The notes beneath the pieces are model-generated. The model was not told where the DNA came from. It saw only the letters and a list, made by a program, of their open reading frames with translations, and made no database searches. A DNA stretch of 64,000 nucleotides from Streptomyces sp. NBC_01260 (GTDB lineage Bacteria; Actinomycetota; Actinomycetes; Streptomycetales; Streptomycetaceae): the NCBI RefSeq assembly GCF_036226405.1, contig NZ_CP108464.1, positions 1,240,001-1,304,000 of the forward strand, read 5' to 3'. The stretch's first letter is position 1. Each line of letters starts with the position of its first letter. Position numbers and translations under genes: made by a program. Of the stretch, positions 1 to 9,959 are shown one piece after another.

Positions 1-22
1 GGCCCCTGTCACTCCCCGAACC

Positions 23-63
23 AGGGCGTGGAGTACGGATTACGGTCCCGTACTCCACGCCCT
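23..63. terminator. 16-bp perfect hairpin at window start
   Basis: A perfect 16-bp inverted repeat (arms 23-38 and 48-63, 9-nt loop) is followed by a short T-rich step. It probably ends a gene lying left of the window, or works as a bidirectional terminator with the hairpin at 153-190. The rest of 1-205 shows no convincing gene. Confidence 0.6.
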
Positions 64-152
64 TTGGCATGCGCGCACGGGGCCCGTCAGGTATCAGCCG
101 GCGAAATCAAGCCCGTCCGGCGATTGAGGACATCGTTTCGCCGCACAACGAA

Positions 153-190
153 GCGGCCCCCGCCCCCCGTTGAAGGGGAGCGGGGGCCGC
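153..190. terminator. Hairpin terminator downstream of gcl
   Basis: Arms 153-162 and 181-190 are perfectly complementary (GCGGCCCCCG). Pairing continues inward, with one mismatch, between 163-168 and 175-180. It starts 15 nt after the gcl stop codon, so it is the likely end of the gcl transcript. There is no T tract, as is usual for Streptomyces. Confidence 0.7.
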
Positions 191-205
191 GGGGGCCGTG
201 CGGGG

Positions 206-1990
206 TCAGGCCGTCGTCAGCGGGCGGATCGCCGTCGGCGCGTGGCCCGGCTCCGACGCGACGTCCTCGAACTCGTTGACCGAGGCGATGTCCGTACCGC
301 TCATCGAGATGTTGGTGATCCGCTCCAGGATCGCCTCGACGACCACCGGCACCCGGAACTCCGCCGCCAGCTTCTTGGCCTCCTCGAAGGCCGGGAGCAA
401 CTGGTCCGGCTCGGTGACCCGGATCGCCTTGCAGCCCAGGCCCTCGACGACCTTGACGTGGTCGACGCCATAGGCGCCCAGCTCCGGCGAGTTGATGTTC
501 TCGAACTCCAGGTTGACCTGGAAGTCGATGTCGAAGTTGCGCTGCGCCTGCCGGATCAGCCCCAGGTAGGAGTTGTTCACCAGGACGTGCACGTACGGGA
601 TGTTGTGCTGCGCGCCGACCGCGAGCTCCTCCAGCATGAACTGGAAGTCGTAGTCGCCGGAGAGCGCGACGACGGAGGCCTCGGGGTCGGCCGTCGCGAC
701 GCCCAGCGCGGCCGGGATGGTCCAGCCGAGCGGGCCCGCCTGGCCGCAGTTGATCCAGTGGCGCGGCCGGTAGACGTGCAGCATCTGCGCGCCCGCGATC
801 TGGGAGAGGCCGATCGTGGTGACGTACCGGGTCTCGGGGCCGAAGGCCCGGTTCATCTCCTCGTACACCCGCTGCGGCTTCAGCGGCACGTTGTCGAAGT
901 GCGTGCGCCGCTGGAGCGTCGCCCTGCGCTCCTGGGTGGACGCGGCCCACCGCGAGCGGTCCTTCAGCTCGCCGGCCGTCTTCAGCTCGCGCGCCACCTC
1001 GACGAACAGCTCCAGCGCCGCCTTGGCGTCGGAGGCGATACCGAGGTCGGGGGCGAAGATCTTGCCCAGCTGGGTGGGCTCGATGTCGACGTGGACGAAC
1101 TTCCGGCCCCGCGTGTAGACGTCCAGCTTGCCGGTGTGGCGGTTGGCCCAGCGGTTGCCGATGCCGAGGACGAAGTCGGACTCCAGGAAGTTCGCGTTGC
1201 CGTAGCGGTGCGAGGTCTGGAGGCCGACCATGCCGGCGTTCAGCTCGTGGTCGTCGGCGAGGATGCCCCAGCCCATCAGGGTCGGGACGACCGGGACGCC
1301 GGTCAGTTCGGCGAACTCCACCAGGAGTTCGGACGCGTCGGCGTTGATGACGCCGCCGCCCGCGACGAGCAGCGGCCGCTCGGACGCGTTCAGCATCTCC
1401 AGCGCGCGCTCGATCTGCTTGCGGCTCGCGGCGGGCTTGTGCACCGGCAGCGGCTCGTACAGATCAGGGTCGAACTCGATCTCGGTCAGCTGCACGTCGA
1501 TCGGCAGGTCGATGAGGACCGGGCCGGGACGGCCGGTGCGCATCAGGTGGAAGGCCTGCTGGAAGACGCCGGGGACCTGCGCGGCCTCCAGGACGGTGGT
1601 GGCCGCCTTGGTGACCGGCTTGGCGATCGACGCGATGTCGACGGCCTGGAAGTCCTCCTTGTGCAGGACGGCGGTCGGGGCCTGGCCGGTGATGCACAGG
1701 ATCGGGATCGAGTCGGCGATGGCGGAGTAGAGGCCGGTGATCATGTCGGTGCCGGCGGGTCCCGACGTACCGATGCAGACGCCGATGTTCCCCGGGCGGG
1801 CCCGGGTGTAGCCCTCTGCCATGTGGGAGGCGCCCTCGACGTGGCGGGCGAGCGTGTGATGAACCCCGCCGGAGGCCTTGAGGGCCGCGTAGAAGGGGTT
1901 GATCGCCGCGCCCGGCACACCGAACGCGTTGCTGACGCCTTCGCGCTTGAGGATCTCAACTGCCGCTCGGGCAGCGGTCATTCGAGGCAT
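206..1990 (-). CDS. gcl: Glyoxylate carboligase (tartronate-semialdehyde synthase)
   Basis: A 594-aa thiamine-diphosphate enzyme that joins two glyoxylates to tartronate semialdehyde and CO2, feeding allantoin- or glycolate-derived carbon into glycerate. Residue 51 is Val in the [13 protein letters not shown] segment, where other ThDP enzymes have the activating Glu. This Val is the hallmark of Gcl. The ThDP/Mg motif runs from GDYDF (about 445) to NN (about 472). The start is the ATG at 1990, preceded by AGGAG; an in-frame extension to 2059 is less likely because it would run through the operators. The gene stands alone here, with a hairpin downstream and two palindromes upstream. It probably acts downstream of purine ring catabolism. 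Confidence 0.95.
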   Translation of the reverse strand: MPRMTAARAAVEILKREGVSNAFGVPGAAINPFYAALKASGGVHHTLARHVEGASHMAEGYTRARPGNIGVCIGTSGPAGTDMITGLYSAIADSIPILCITGQAPTAVLHKEDFQAVDIASIAKPVTKAATTVLEAAQVPGVFQQAFHLMRTGRPGPVLIDLPIDVQLTEIEFDPDLYEPLPVHKPAASRKQIERALEMLNASERPLLVAGGGVINADASELLVEFAELTGVPVVPTLMGWGILADDHELNAGMVGLQTSHRYGNANFLESDFVLGIGNRWANRHTGKLDVYTRGRKFVHVDIEPTQLGKIFAPDLGIASDAKAALELFVEVARELKTAGELKDRSRWAASTQERRATLQRRTHFDNVPLKPQRVYEEMNRAFGPETRYVTTIGLSQIAGAQMLHVYRPRHWINCGQAGPLGWTIPAALGVATADPEASVVALSGDYDFQFMLEELAVGAQHNIPYVHVLVNNSYLGLIRQAQRNFDIDFQVNLEFENINSPELGAYGVDHVKVVEGLGCKAIRVTEPDQLLPAFEEAKKLAAEFRVPVVVEAILERITNISMSGTDIASVNEFEDVASEPGHAPTAIRPLTTA

Positions 1991-2051
1991 TGAGTGCTCC
2001 TGCTCGGACCTGGGTGGAGTCGGGCTCTGTCGCGCCACCTGAGAGCACCAA

Positions 2052-2087
2052 TTCCGCATTACGGAACATTGATTCTGCTATACGGAA
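2052..2087. promoter_or_regulatory. Twin 15-bp palindromic operators upstream of gcl
   Basis: Two copies of the same dyad occur: TTCCGCATTACGGAA at 2052-2066 and TTCTGCTATACGGAA at 2073-2087. Their centres are 21 bp apart, two helical turns. On the gcl strand both read TTCCGTA-N2-GC-N-GAA. The form resembles IclR-family sites. An AllR-type allantoin/glyoxylate repressor is an inference from context; no such regulator gene is in the window. The region also lies upstream of the divergent gene at 2272. Confidence 0.6.
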
Positions 2088-2271
2088 GCAAATCTAAAGT
2101 GCGCCCGGACAGTCGTCAAGAGAGGCGGCTCAGTGCGGCCCGAGCGGAAGCGGCCTCGCGAAGTGGCCCAAGTCCCTCCCCGGGACCTCGCTCTTGGTGG
2201 AGCATGGGGGTACGGAGCGGAGCCGACCCGGAATCCGGGCCGCCCGCGGTTCCGTGCGGCGGAAGGAGGCC

Positions 2272-2997
2272 ATGGTGGAGTCAGTGCCGGTACGGTGCCC
2301 GGCCTGCCGCCGCGACCACATGTACGTCGCACCTGCCTACCCGTGCCCGTGCGGCTCCCCGACCGCCCCGCCGCTGTTGCGCGGCGCCCCCGTCACGACG
2401 ATCACCCACCGCACCTGGAACGACGACTGGGTGACGGCGCGCTGCCGCGCCTGCGGGCGGCACGACCAGTGGCCGCAGCCCGAACTGTGCTGCCCGTGCG
2501 GTGCGGTGCTGCGGATCCCGGTCCGCCCGGTGGCATCTTTCGGCCGTGCGCCGGGGACCGCGTCCCGGCCGGTGCGGCCGTCGCACATCCCGCTGCCGCG
2601 TACGGCCGCGGCCCCGAGGCCGGCGTTCCGGCCGCTGACGATCCGTACCGCACGCGACGCGGTCGGCGCCGCCGCGCTGTATCTGAAGTGGCTCGGCTAC
2701 CGGGATGTCGTCCAGCCCGCCGAACGCCCCTCGTCCCGGATCGACCTGCGGGCGGCGGGGCTGATCGCCCAGGTCGACTCCACCACCAGGGCCACCGCGC
2801 TGCGCGATGTCGAATGCCTGTGGCTCAACGCGCTGAGCGCCTCGGTCTCCGCAGTGCTCTTCTCGCTCGCCGGCTACGCACGGGAGGCCCGGGAGCGCGC
2901 GGACGGGCTCGGCATCCCGCTCTTCGTCATGGATCTCACCGGGACCCCGCAGCCGGTGAACAGTCCGGCGGACGAACTGGTCAGCACGGGCGCCTGA
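2272..2997 (+). CDS. Zinc-ribbon protein with restriction-endonuclease-like C-terminus, unknown function
   Basis: A 241-aa cytoplasmic protein. The first 80 or so residues hold several CxxC/CxC pairs (RCPACRR, PCPCG, CRACGR, CCPCG), suggesting two zinc ribbons. After a Pro-rich linker, the last 120 residues resemble the Mrr/PD-(D/E)XK fold: an amphipathic helix, then SRIDLRAAGLIAQVDS. The usual Lys of the QxK catalytic step is replaced (QVD), so it may be an inactive DNA-binding version. The start is the ATG at 2272 behind GGAAGGAGG. It is divergent from gcl. I do not recognise a characterised homologue; the nuclease-fold call is tentative. Confidence 0.7.
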   Translation: MVESVPVRCPACRRDHMYVAPAYPCPCGSPTAPPLLRGAPVTTITHRTWNDDWVTARCRACGRHDQWPQPELCCPCGAVLRIPVRPVASFGRAPGTASRPVRPSHIPLPRTAAAPRPAFRPLTIRTARDAVGAAALYLKWLGYRDVVQPAERPSSRIDLRAAGLIAQVDSTTRATALRDVECLWLNALSASVSAVLFSLAGYAREARERADGLGIPLFVMDLTGTPQPVNSPADELVSTGA

Positions 2998-3195
2998 GGG
3001 CCACTCCCGTACCGCTGGTCAGGTACCCACACCCATGCCGAACGCGCGCGGATCGCCGGCCGAGGATCCGCAAGCGCCGGGAAGTGCCGCACCTCACAGA
3101 AATCAACCGGCCACAGCGAGTGCTATCGGTCACGTTCGAGCCAGAGGCCACAGATGTTCGGTCGGTTGTCGGTGGCGGGCCTTACAGTGGGGCGC

Positions 3196-3444
3196 ATGGT
3201 CTTAACTCCACGGCTTTCTCCACCCACACCCAATGCGCCGGCGCACGCCCCGCAGCCCGCACACCTCGCCCAGCCGACCCACCCCGCCGCCGTCGAGGCG
3301 AACGAGGCGATCCGCGCCCTCGTCGACGCCCGCGCCGGGCAGGACTGGTCATCCGTGGAGTCCGCCGCGTACGAGGTGCTCCTGATCGAGTGGGCGGCCG
3401 CCACCCGGCACGCCGTCACCGGCGACATCATTGAGGCCGCCTGA
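3196..3444 (+). CDS. Small hypothetical protein (82 aa)
   Basis: An 82-aa protein with a Pro/Ala/His-rich N-terminus and a compact helical C-terminal part (EANEAIRALVDARAGQDWSSVESAAYEVLLIEWAAAT). No signal peptide, membrane segment or known motif is visible. The ATG at 3196 follows a weak GTGGGG. It converges on the acyl-CoA ligase at 3458 with only a 13-nt gap. The C-terminal half has a plausible protein-like composition, but the function is unknown. Confidence 0.55.
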   Translation: MVLTPRLSPPTPNAPAHAPQPAHLAQPTHPAAVEANEAIRALVDARAGQDWSSVESAAYEVLLIEWAAATRHAVTGDIIEAA

Positions 3445-3457
3445 CGGCGCCCGGTCC

Positions 3458-5065
3458 CTACCGGCCGTAGTTCTCCCGCAGTTCGATCTTCCGGACCTTC
3501 CCGCTGACCGTCATCGGGAAGGTTTCGAGGATCTCCAGCAGGCGCGGCACCTTGTAGTGCGCCAGCTGTCCGCGGCAGAACGCCGCCACCTCCTCCAGGG
3601 TCGGCGGGTCCGCCGGGTCCCGGGTAATGACGCAGGCCAGGATCTCCTCGCCGTACCGCTCGTCCGGCACCCCCACCACCTGCACATCCGCGATCTTGGG
3701 GTGGCCGTAGAGGAATTCCTCGATCTCGCGCGGATAGACGTTCTCGCCACCGCGGATGATCATGTCCTTGATCCGGCCGACGATCTGTACGTAGCCGTCC
3801 TCGCGCATCACCGCGAGGTCCCCGGTGTGCATCCAGCGTCCCGCGTCGATCACTTCGGCGGTCCGCTCGGGCTGCTCCCAGTAGCCGAGCATCACGCTGT
3901 AGCCGCGGGTGCAGAGTTCGCCCGAGGCGCCGCGCTCCAGCGTCACGCCCGTCGCCGGGTCGACGACCTTGACCTCGATGTGCGGCAGCACGCGGCCGAC
4001 GGTGCCGGTGCGGCGCTCCAGGTCGTCGTCGCGGCGGGTCTGGGTGGAGACCGGGGAGGTCTCCGTCATCCCGTAGCAGATGGACACCTCGTCCATGTGC
4101 ATCTCGGCGACGACCCGCTTCATCACCTCGACCGGGCAGGGTGATCCGGCCATGATGCCGGTCCGCAGCGAGGAGAGGTCGTACGAGGCGAAGCCGGGGA
4201 GGTTCAGCTCGGCGATGAACATGGTGGGAACGCCGTACAGCGAGGTGCAGCGCTCCTGCTGGACGGCGGCCAGCACGGCGGCGGGCTCGAAGGCGGGGGC
4301 CGGAATCACGATGCAGGCGCCGTGCGAGGTGATGCCGAGGTTGCCCATGACCATGCCGAAGCAGTGGTAGAAGGGGACCGGCAGACAGACCCGGTCCTGC
4401 TCCGTGTAGGCGACCAGCTCCCCCACGAAGTAGCCGTTGTTGAGGATGTTGTGGTGGGAGAGGGTGGCGCCCTTGGGGAAGCCGGTGGTGCCCGAGGTGT
4501 ACTGGATGTTGATCGGGTCGTCGCAGGACAACTGGGCCTCGCGTGCGGCGAGTTGTTCCGGGCTCACCGATCCTGCGGCCGTCCGCAGCTCGTCCCAGCT
4601 GGGGTCACCGATGTAGTGGACGGCGCGCAGCGCGGGGCAGTTCGCGCGGATTTCGTCCACCAGGGCCCGGTAGTCGCTGGTGCGGTGCGCGAGCGTGGCG
4701 ACCAGGATCGAGATCCCGGCCTGCTTCAGCACGTACTCCAGCTCGTGCGCCCGGTACGCGGGGTTGATGTTGACCATGACGGCGCCGATCCGGGCGGTGG
4801 CGTACTGGACGAGCACCCACTCGGGGCAGTTGAGCGCCCAGATCCCGACCCGGTCCCCCTTGGCCACCCCGGACGCCATCAGCGCACGGGCCAGCTCATC
4901 GACGTCCGCGCCGAGTTCCGCATACGTCCAGCGTCGCCCGGAGGCCACGTCGACCAGCGCCTCGCGCTCACCGAACGCCTCGGTCGCCCGGTCGAGGTTG
5001 CGCCCGATGGTGTCGCCGAGCAGGGCGGTGGCACCGGTGCCGTGGGCGTAGGACAGCTCGGTCAC
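3458..5065 (-). CDS. AMP-binding acyl-CoA synthetase (fatty-acyl-CoA ligase type)
   Basis: A 535-aa ANL-superfamily ligase that activates a carboxylic acid to acyl-AMP and then acyl-CoA. Visible motifs are the P-loop [11 protein letters not shown] (about 190), the A5-like YGMTETSP, the A7/A8 run [19 protein letters not shown] and the hinge, and the catalytic lysine in TVSGKVRK near the end. The overall form fits FadD/ACSF2-type medium-chain ligases. It starts at a GTG (5065) overlapping the stop of the upstream ligase in a GTGA, so the two are translationally coupled. The substrate cannot be told from sequence. Confidence 0.9.
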   Translation of the reverse strand: MTELSYAHGTGATALLGDTIGRNLDRATEAFGEREALVDVASGRRWTYAELGADVDELARALMASGVAKGDRVGIWALNCPEWVLVQYATARIGAVMVNINPAYRAHELEYVLKQAGISILVATLAHRTSDYRALVDEIRANCPALRAVHYIGDPSWDELRTAAGSVSPEQLAAREAQLSCDDPINIQYTSGTTGFPKGATLSHHNILNNGYFVGELVAYTEQDRVCLPVPFYHCFGMVMGNLGITSHGACIVIPAPAFEPAAVLAAVQQERCTSLYGVPTMFIAELNLPGFASYDLSSLRTGIMAGSPCPVEVMKRVVAEMHMDEVSICYGMTETSPVSTQTRRDDDLERRTGTVGRVLPHIEVKVVDPATGVTLERGASGELCTRGYSVMLGYWEQPERTAEVIDAGRWMHTGDLAVMREDGYVQIVGRIKDMIIRGGENVYPREIEEFLYGHPKIADVQVVGVPDERYGEEILACVITRDPADPPTLEEVAAFCRGQLAHYKVPRLLEILETFPMTVSGKVRKIELRENYGR

Positions 5066-6738
5066 GTCAGGTCCCCCTCGGCGTACTCCGTGCCCGTGCC
5101 CCGGGCCGTGGCCTCACGCAGCTCGATCCGGCGGATCTTTCCGGAGACGGTCTTGGGCAGCTCGGCGAACTCCAGCCGGCGGATCCGCTTGTACGGGGCG
5201 AGGACGGCACGGGAATGCGCGAAGAGCACCTTGGCGGTGTCGGGTCCGGGCTCCCAGCCCTCGGCGAGCACGATGTACGCCTTCGGGACGGCGAGCCGTA
5301 CCGGGTCGGGGGCCGGCACGACCGCGGCCTCGGCGACGGCCTCGTGCTCCAGCAGGGCGCTCTCCAGCTCGAACGGCGAGATCTTGTAGTCGGAGGCCTT
5401 GAACACGTCGTCCGCGCGGCCGATGTAGGTGATGTAGCCGTCCTCGTCGCGGGAGCCGATGTCCCCGGTGCGGTAGTAGCCGCCCGCCATGGCCTCGGCG
5501 GTGCGGTCCGGATCGCCGTGGTAGCCGGTCATCAGGCCGACCGGGTGGGCCGACAGATCCAGGGAGATCTCGCCCTCGACGGCGCCGGGCTCCCCGCTGA
5601 CCGGGTCCAGGAGCACCACCTTGAAGCCGGGGCTCGGGCGCCCCATCGAGCCGGCCTTCAGCGTCTGGCCCGGGGTGTTGGCGACCTGGACGGCCGTCTC
5701 CGTCTGCCCGAAGCCGTCCCGGATGGTGACGCCCCACGCGCGCCGGACCGACTCGATGACCTCCGGGTTGAGCGGTTCGCCCGCCGCGACGACCTCGCGC
5801 GGCGGGGTCTTCAGCTGGGAGAGGTCGGCCTGGATGAGCATCCGCCAGACGGTGGGCGGCGCGCAGAAGCTGGTGACCGCGGAGCGGTCCATCTCGGCCA
5901 TCAGCCGGGCCGCGTCGAAACGCGTGTAGTTGAAGATGAAGACGGTCGCCTCGGCGCTCCACGGGGCGAAGAGGTTGGACCAGGCGTGCTTGGCCCAGCC
6001 GGGCGAGGAGATGTTGAGGTGGACGTCGCCGGGCTTCAGCCCGATCCAGTACATCGTCGACAAGTGGCCCACGGGATACGAGACATGGGTGTGCTCGACC
6101 AGCTTGGGGCTGGCGGTCGTGCCCGAGGTGAAGTAGAGCATCAGCGGTTCGTCCGCGTCGGTCTCCCGGCCCGCCGTGAAGGTCTCCGGCTGCTCGTCGG
6201 CCCCGCTGTAGGAGAGCCAGCCCTCGGTGTCCGCACCGACACTGAACCGGGTGTAGCGGCCGGGCACCTCGTCGAACTTGGCGGTGTCGGCGTCCCGGAC
6301 CAGCACATGGCGGACCCGGCCGCGCTCGACCCGGTCACGCAGGTCGGCCGGGCCCAGCAGCGGGGTCGCGGGGATGACGACGGCGCGCAGCTTCATCGCG
6401 GCGAGGGCGGTCTCCCACAGCTCGACCTGGTTGCCGAGCATGACGAGGATGCGGTCGCCCTCCCGCACGCCCTGGGCACGCAGCCAGTTCGCGGCCTGGT
6501 TGGAGCGGGCGGACATCCTGGCGAAGGACATCTCGGTGCGCCCGCCGTCCTCCTCCACGATGTGCAGGGCGGTGCGGTCGTTGTTCCGGGCGATGACGTC
6601 GAACCAGTCCAGGGCCCAGTTGAAGTGGTCGCTCCGGGGCCAGCGGAAGCCCTCGTAGGCGGCGCTGTAGTCCTCGCGGTGCTCCAGCAGAAAGTCCCGG
6701 GCGGCCCGGAACGTCTCCGTCGCACTGGTTGCCGACAT
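5062..6738 (-). CDS. AMP-binding acyl-CoA synthetase (ACSM/aryl-acid type)
   Basis: A 558-aa ANL ligase, first gene of a two-gene operon. The P-loop is [11 protein letters not shown]. The segment around [17 protein letters not shown] and the tail [21 protein letters not shown] ... [13 protein letters not shown] match medium-chain or benzoate-type CoA ligases. The catalytic lysine in KTVSGK is present. The ATG at 6738 has a good AGGAGGG. Having two different ligases in one coupled operon suggests degradation or tailoring of a family of acids rather than housekeeping lipid synthesis. The divergent LuxR-type gene at 6878 is the likely regulator. Confidence 0.9.
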   Translation of the reverse strand: MSATSATETFRAARDFLLEHREDYSAAYEGFRWPRSDHFNWALDWFDVIARNNDRTALHIVEEDGGRTEMSFARMSARSNQAANWLRAQGVREGDRILVMLGNQVELWETALAAMKLRAVVIPATPLLGPADLRDRVERGRVRHVLVRDADTAKFDEVPGRYTRFSVGADTEGWLSYSGADEQPETFTAGRETDADEPLMLYFTSGTTASPKLVEHTHVSYPVGHLSTMYWIGLKPGDVHLNISSPGWAKHAWSNLFAPWSAEATVFIFNYTRFDAARLMAEMDRSAVTSFCAPPTVWRMLIQADLSQLKTPPREVVAAGEPLNPEVIESVRRAWGVTIRDGFGQTETAVQVANTPGQTLKAGSMGRPSPGFKVVLLDPVSGEPGAVEGEISLDLSAHPVGLMTGYHGDPDRTAEAMAGGYYRTGDIGSRDEDGYITYIGRADDVFKASDYKISPFELESALLEHEAVAEAAVVPAPDPVRLAVPKAYIVLAEGWEPGPDTAKVLFAHSRAVLAPYKRIRRLEFAELPKTVSGKIRRIELREATARGTGTEYAEGDLT

Positions 6739-6814
6739 GTGCCCTCCTCATTGCGGACCGGACCGGCCTCTGGCGTTCGGTCCTCCATGATGTAAACAGT
6801 GACCCAGGTCTCAC

Positions 6815-6832
6815 CACCCCCGAACGGGGGTG
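6815..6832. promoter_or_regulatory. Perfect palindrome in the ligase/LuxR divergent promoter
   Basis: CACCCCCG, AA, CGGGGGTG forms an 18-bp perfect dyad in the 139-bp gap between the ligase operon and the regulator gene. It is a good candidate for the operator of the adjacent LuxR-type protein. An ATG at 6830 lies inside the dyad and is therefore an unlikely start. Confidence 0.5.
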
Positions 6833-6877
6833 CTGCGCAGGCAGCTGAACCCTGGGGCCGAGCAGGGAGGCGTCATC

Positions 6878-7720
6878 GTGCCGGAATCCGTCGATGCGGT
6901 GGAGATGCAGTCCGCGCTGCTGCGGCTGCGCCGGACGAGCGGACTGCCCGTGGCGTTCGGCGGGCTGCTCTCCGACACCCGCCATGCCAGGATCGCCGAG
7001 CTGAACGGGGCGCACACCGCGGCGCTGCGCGGGCTGGTGATCTCGGCCGGCAGCGGTCTGGGCGGCAAGGCAATCGCCCTGTCCCGGCCGTGCGCGGTGA
7101 CCGACTACCACTCCTCGCGCCACATCAGCCACGAGTACGACACGGCCGTGGCCGCGGAGGGCCTGCGCTCGGTGGTCGCGGTACCCGTCGTCGTACGGCG
7201 CAAGGTGCGGGGCGTGCTGTACGGGGCGCTGCGCGAACCCCTCACGCTCGGGGACCGCACGTTCGACGCGGCGGTGGCGGCGGCCCGCGATGTGGAGCAG
7301 GCGCTGGCCGTCCGGGACGAGGTGCAGCTGCTGCTGGCCGTGACCCGCGAGGAGGTGACCGACCCGCGGGCCGCCCCGGAGGCGTGGGAGGGCGTCAGGG
7401 AGGCGCATCGGGAACTGCGCGCCCTGGTGCCGAAGGTCCTCGACCCGGCGCTGCGCGAAGAGCTGCTCGCGGTGTGCGGGCGGCTCGCCTCGGCGGCCGG
7501 TGCCCGGGTGCCGAGGTCACGGGAGGTGCAGTTGGCGCCCCGCGAGCTCGATGTCCTCGCCTGTGTCGCGGCGGGCGCGACGAACGCGGTGGCGGCGGAC
7601 CGGCTCGGGCTGCGCCCGGAGACGGTGAAGGGCTATCTGCGCTCCGCGATGCGGAAGCTCGGTGCGCACACCCGGCTGGAGGCGGTCGTCGCGGCCCGGC
7701 GGGCGGGGCTGCTGCCGTAG
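6878..7720 (+). CDS. GAF-domain LuxR-type transcriptional regulator
   Basis: A 280-aa regulator. Residues about 10-150 look like a GAF ligand sensor (RTSGLPVAFGGLL ... VVAVPVVVRRKVRGVLYGALRE). A helical linker follows, then a C-terminal LuxR helix-turn-helix (LAPRELDVLACVAAGATNAVAADRLGLRPETVKGYLRSAMRKLG). I chose the GTG at 6878, with GGGAGG seven bases upstream, over the ATG at 6830. It is divergent from the two acyl-CoA ligases and shares a 139-bp promoter region with them, so it probably controls them in response to an acid or acyl-CoA. Confidence 0.85.
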   Translation: MPESVDAVEMQSALLRLRRTSGLPVAFGGLLSDTRHARIAELNGAHTAALRGLVISAGSGLGGKAIALSRPCAVTDYHSSRHISHEYDTAVAAEGLRSVVAVPVVVRRKVRGVLYGALREPLTLGDRTFDAAVAAARDVEQALAVRDEVQLLLAVTREEVTDPRAAPEAWEGVREAHRELRALVPKVLDPALREELLAVCGRLASAAGARVPRSREVQLAPRELDVLACVAAGATNAVAADRLGLRPETVKGYLRSAMRKLGAHTRLEAVVAARRAGLLP

Positions 7721-7791
7721 TCGCGGCGGCTCGGAGGGCGGCGGGGCGCGCGGACCAGGGCCTTCCGTCCCCCGGTGCGCCGTTCACCCGC

Positions 7792-8946
7792 TCACCCGTC
7801 GAAGTCGATGAACGAGGCGAACCTGATGTCGTACCCGCTGCCGTCCGTGGGCGCTCGCGTCATCACGGAGAGCAGGGCGACGGCCTCCTCCGTGACGGCG
7901 TCGCGCCCGGCCGGGCCGAGCGGCCGCAGCTCCTGCACGGTGACGGTGGCCGGTGCGCCGTCCCGTGTGGCGTCCAGCCGCCAGAGGGCCGCGAGGAAGC
8001 CGTCGGCCAGGACGCTTCCGTAACTCTGGTTTCCCACCCCGTTGCGCCCCTTGAACCGCGGCGGGATGACGCGGGTACGGTCGGCGTGGCCGAGCAGCAC
8101 ATTGTCGAACTCGGGCAGGAATCGCGGCGGGGCGGGGGTGTCCTCGTCGGGGCGCGGGGCGTCGGGCAGGTCGAAGAGCTCGACGCCGTTCTCGTCCCGG
8201 AAGGTGATGAGTCGCGGGCGAAGCCGGTCGAAGACCTCCGCCAGCCGGGTCAGGCCGGCCCATGACTGCATGTCCCGCACCGACGCCGGTCCGAAGGCGC
8301 CGAGGTAGCGCAGCACGGTGGCGTCGGGCGCGGGCACCGGCTCGGACGGCCTGGCGAGCCAGTGCTCGGCGGTGGTCAGCGCCACCCGGCCGCTCTTCCC
8401 CCACACCCCGCGCGGGGTCACCTGGACCAGCGGCAGCAGACAGCGGGCCGCCGTGCTCAGCGCCTGCGGGTCCGCGTCGGGCCACTCGGTGAGCAGCCTC
8501 TCGCGGATCTCCTTCGGGGTGCGGGAGGCCTCCTCGACGTACTCCCGGCTGATGTCGCGGAGCCGGCCCAGGTCCACGCCCACGAGCCGCTTCCGGAAGA
8601 TCCTGAGCTCCCGGTCGCGGGCCTCCTGGACGAGGGGGCGCAGGGTGAGGGCGTCGTCGGCGGTGTGGGTGTGGATGGTGGAGCGCAGGGTGACGATGCG
8701 GACGGCCTCGCGCGACTCCATCAGTGCGGCGAGCTCGGCCGGGTCGAAGCCCTCCAGCCTGGCCAGCAGCTGGAAGTACGGCGGCCTGGTGTTCTGCGCC
8801 TGGAGGCCGACGAGGTGCCGGATCGCTTCCTCGGCCGGCATCTCGGCGCGGCGGAGCAGCAGTTGGCGCTCCAGGGTCGCGCGCCCCAGTGCCCGCGGCG
8901 ACAGCACCGCGGGGGCGGGGGCGGAGGTCTTCTTCTTCACGGCCAT
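7792..8946 (-). CDS. AlkZ/HTH_42-family winged-helix protein (possible DNA glycosylase)
   Basis: A 384-aa protein of the winged-helix DUF1006 family, which includes AlkZ, the interstrand-crosslink glycosylase of antibiotic producers. The QxQ motif that marks the catalytic residues in AlkZ is present as GLQAQ (residues 49-51), followed by TLRSTIHTH (about 90) and winged-helix repeats through the C-terminal half. A repair role on bulky or crosslinked bases is inferred from the family. No clear ribosome site precedes either the ATG (8946) or the in-frame GTG (8955), so the message may be leaderless. It stands alone between convergent LuxR and divergent transporter genes. Confidence 0.8.
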   Translation of the reverse strand: MAVKKKTSAPAPAVLSPRALGRATLERQLLLRRAEMPAEEAIRHLVGLQAQNTRPPYFQLLARLEGFDPAELAALMESREAVRIVTLRSTIHTHTADDALTLRPLVQEARDRELRIFRKRLVGVDLGRLRDISREYVEEASRTPKEIRERLLTEWPDADPQALSTAARCLLPLVQVTPRGVWGKSGRVALTTAEHWLARPSEPVPAPDATVLRYLGAFGPASVRDMQSWAGLTRLAEVFDRLRPRLITFRDENGVELFDLPDAPRPDEDTPAPPRFLPEFDNVLLGHADRTRVIPPRFKGRNGVGNQSYGSVLADGFLAALWRLDATRDGAPATVTVQELRPLGPAGRDAVTEEAVALLSVMTRAPTDGSGYDIRFASFIDFDG

Positions 8947-9080
8947 GGGCGGCACGGTACGCGGCCATCAGGTCGGATTCCGTCCTGATAGCGCGGCCCC
9001 CGGGCCACGGCCTCGCAGGCCGCCGTGCCCGCCGGGCGCGGGACCCGGGCCCTGGGGCCGTCCGCCCGCATCATGGACCG

Positions 9081-9959
9081 GTGATCAGCGTCCTCTTCGC
9101 CGTCCTGACCGCGCTCAGCAACGGATCCGCCTCCGTCCTCCAGCGCCGCGCCGCCCTCAACGTCCCTGACCGGGACGCGATGCGGGTGTCACTGATCGGC
9201 CATCTGCTGCGCCAGAAGGTGTGGCTCGCGGGGATCGCTCTGGTGATCGTCGCGGCCGTCTGCCAGGCCGTGGCGCTCGCCACCGGGCCGATCGCGGTGG
9301 TCCAGCCGATCTTCGTGATCGAGCTGCCGGCGACACTGCTGCTGGCGGGGTTCGTGATGCGGGTGCGGGTGCCCCGGCCCGTCTGGTTCGGGGCGGCCGC
9401 CGTGACGGCCGGTCTGGCCCTCGGCATGGCATCGGCCGCTCCGGGCGGCGGGAGCGCCACGGTGCGCGGGGCGGCGTGGGTTCCGGCACTGATCCTGACC
9501 GGCCTCTTCGAGGCGGCCCTGATCGCCGGGGCACGGGCCACCCGCGGCAACGCCCGGGCAGCCCTGCTCGGCACGGCCGCCGCCTGCGGGTACGCGCTCA
9601 CCGCCGCGCTCATGAAGGACGCCATGGCGCGGCTCAGCGACGGCGGCGGGGTGGCGCTCCTGGAGTCCTGGCAGCTCTACGCCACCGCCGTAGCGGGCGT
9701 CGGCGCCCTGTTCCTCCTCCAGAACGCCCTCCAGGCAGGCAGCCTGGTCGCGGTCCAGCCGTGCCTGACCCTGGGCGACGCCCTGATCAGCGTCCTGTAC
9801 GGGGTGACCCTGTTCGGCGAGGAACTGCGCACCGGCTGGTGGCTGCTCCCCGAACTGCTGGCCCTGGGCCTGATCACCGCGGGCTGCGTCGAACTGGCAC
9901 GGTCACCGCTGGCCGCCGGAAAGGCGGCTTCCCCGTCCCGCACGCGCCGGGTGAAGTGA
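9081..9959 (+). CDS. DMT-superfamily (EamA-type) transporter
   Basis: A 292-aa integral membrane protein with about nine or ten hydrophobic helices arranged as two EamA-like halves, and an N-terminal helix starting at residue 1 (MISVLFAVLTALSNGSASVLQRRA). It is probably a small-molecule exporter; the substrate is unknown. The start is the GTG at 9081. The last codons form the left arm of a 19-bp inverted repeat that continues past the stop, so the 3' end is also part of a terminator. It converges on the TerD gene. Confidence 0.85.
   Translation: MISVLFAVLTALSNGSASVLQRRAALNVPDRDAMRVSLIGHLLRQKVWLAGIALVIVAAVCQAVALATGPIAVVQPIFVIELPATLLLAGFVMRVRVPRPVWFGAAAVTAGLALGMASAAPGGGSATVRGAAWVPALILTGLFEAALIAGARATRGNARAALLGTAAACGYALTAALMKDAMARLSDGGGVALLESWQLYATAVAGVGALFLLQNALQAGSLVAVQPCLTLGDALISVLYGVTLFGEELRTGWWLLPELLALGLITAGCVELARSPLAAGKAASPSRTRRVK

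Noticed and set aside
1..22. Possible gene end at the left edge
   Set aside because: Only 22 bases precede the hairpin at 23-63. No frame can be judged.
6830..6877. Earlier ATG start for the LuxR-type regulator
   Set aside because: The ATG is inside the palindrome at 6815-6832 and lacks a ribosome site. The GTG at 6878 has GGGAGG at good distance.
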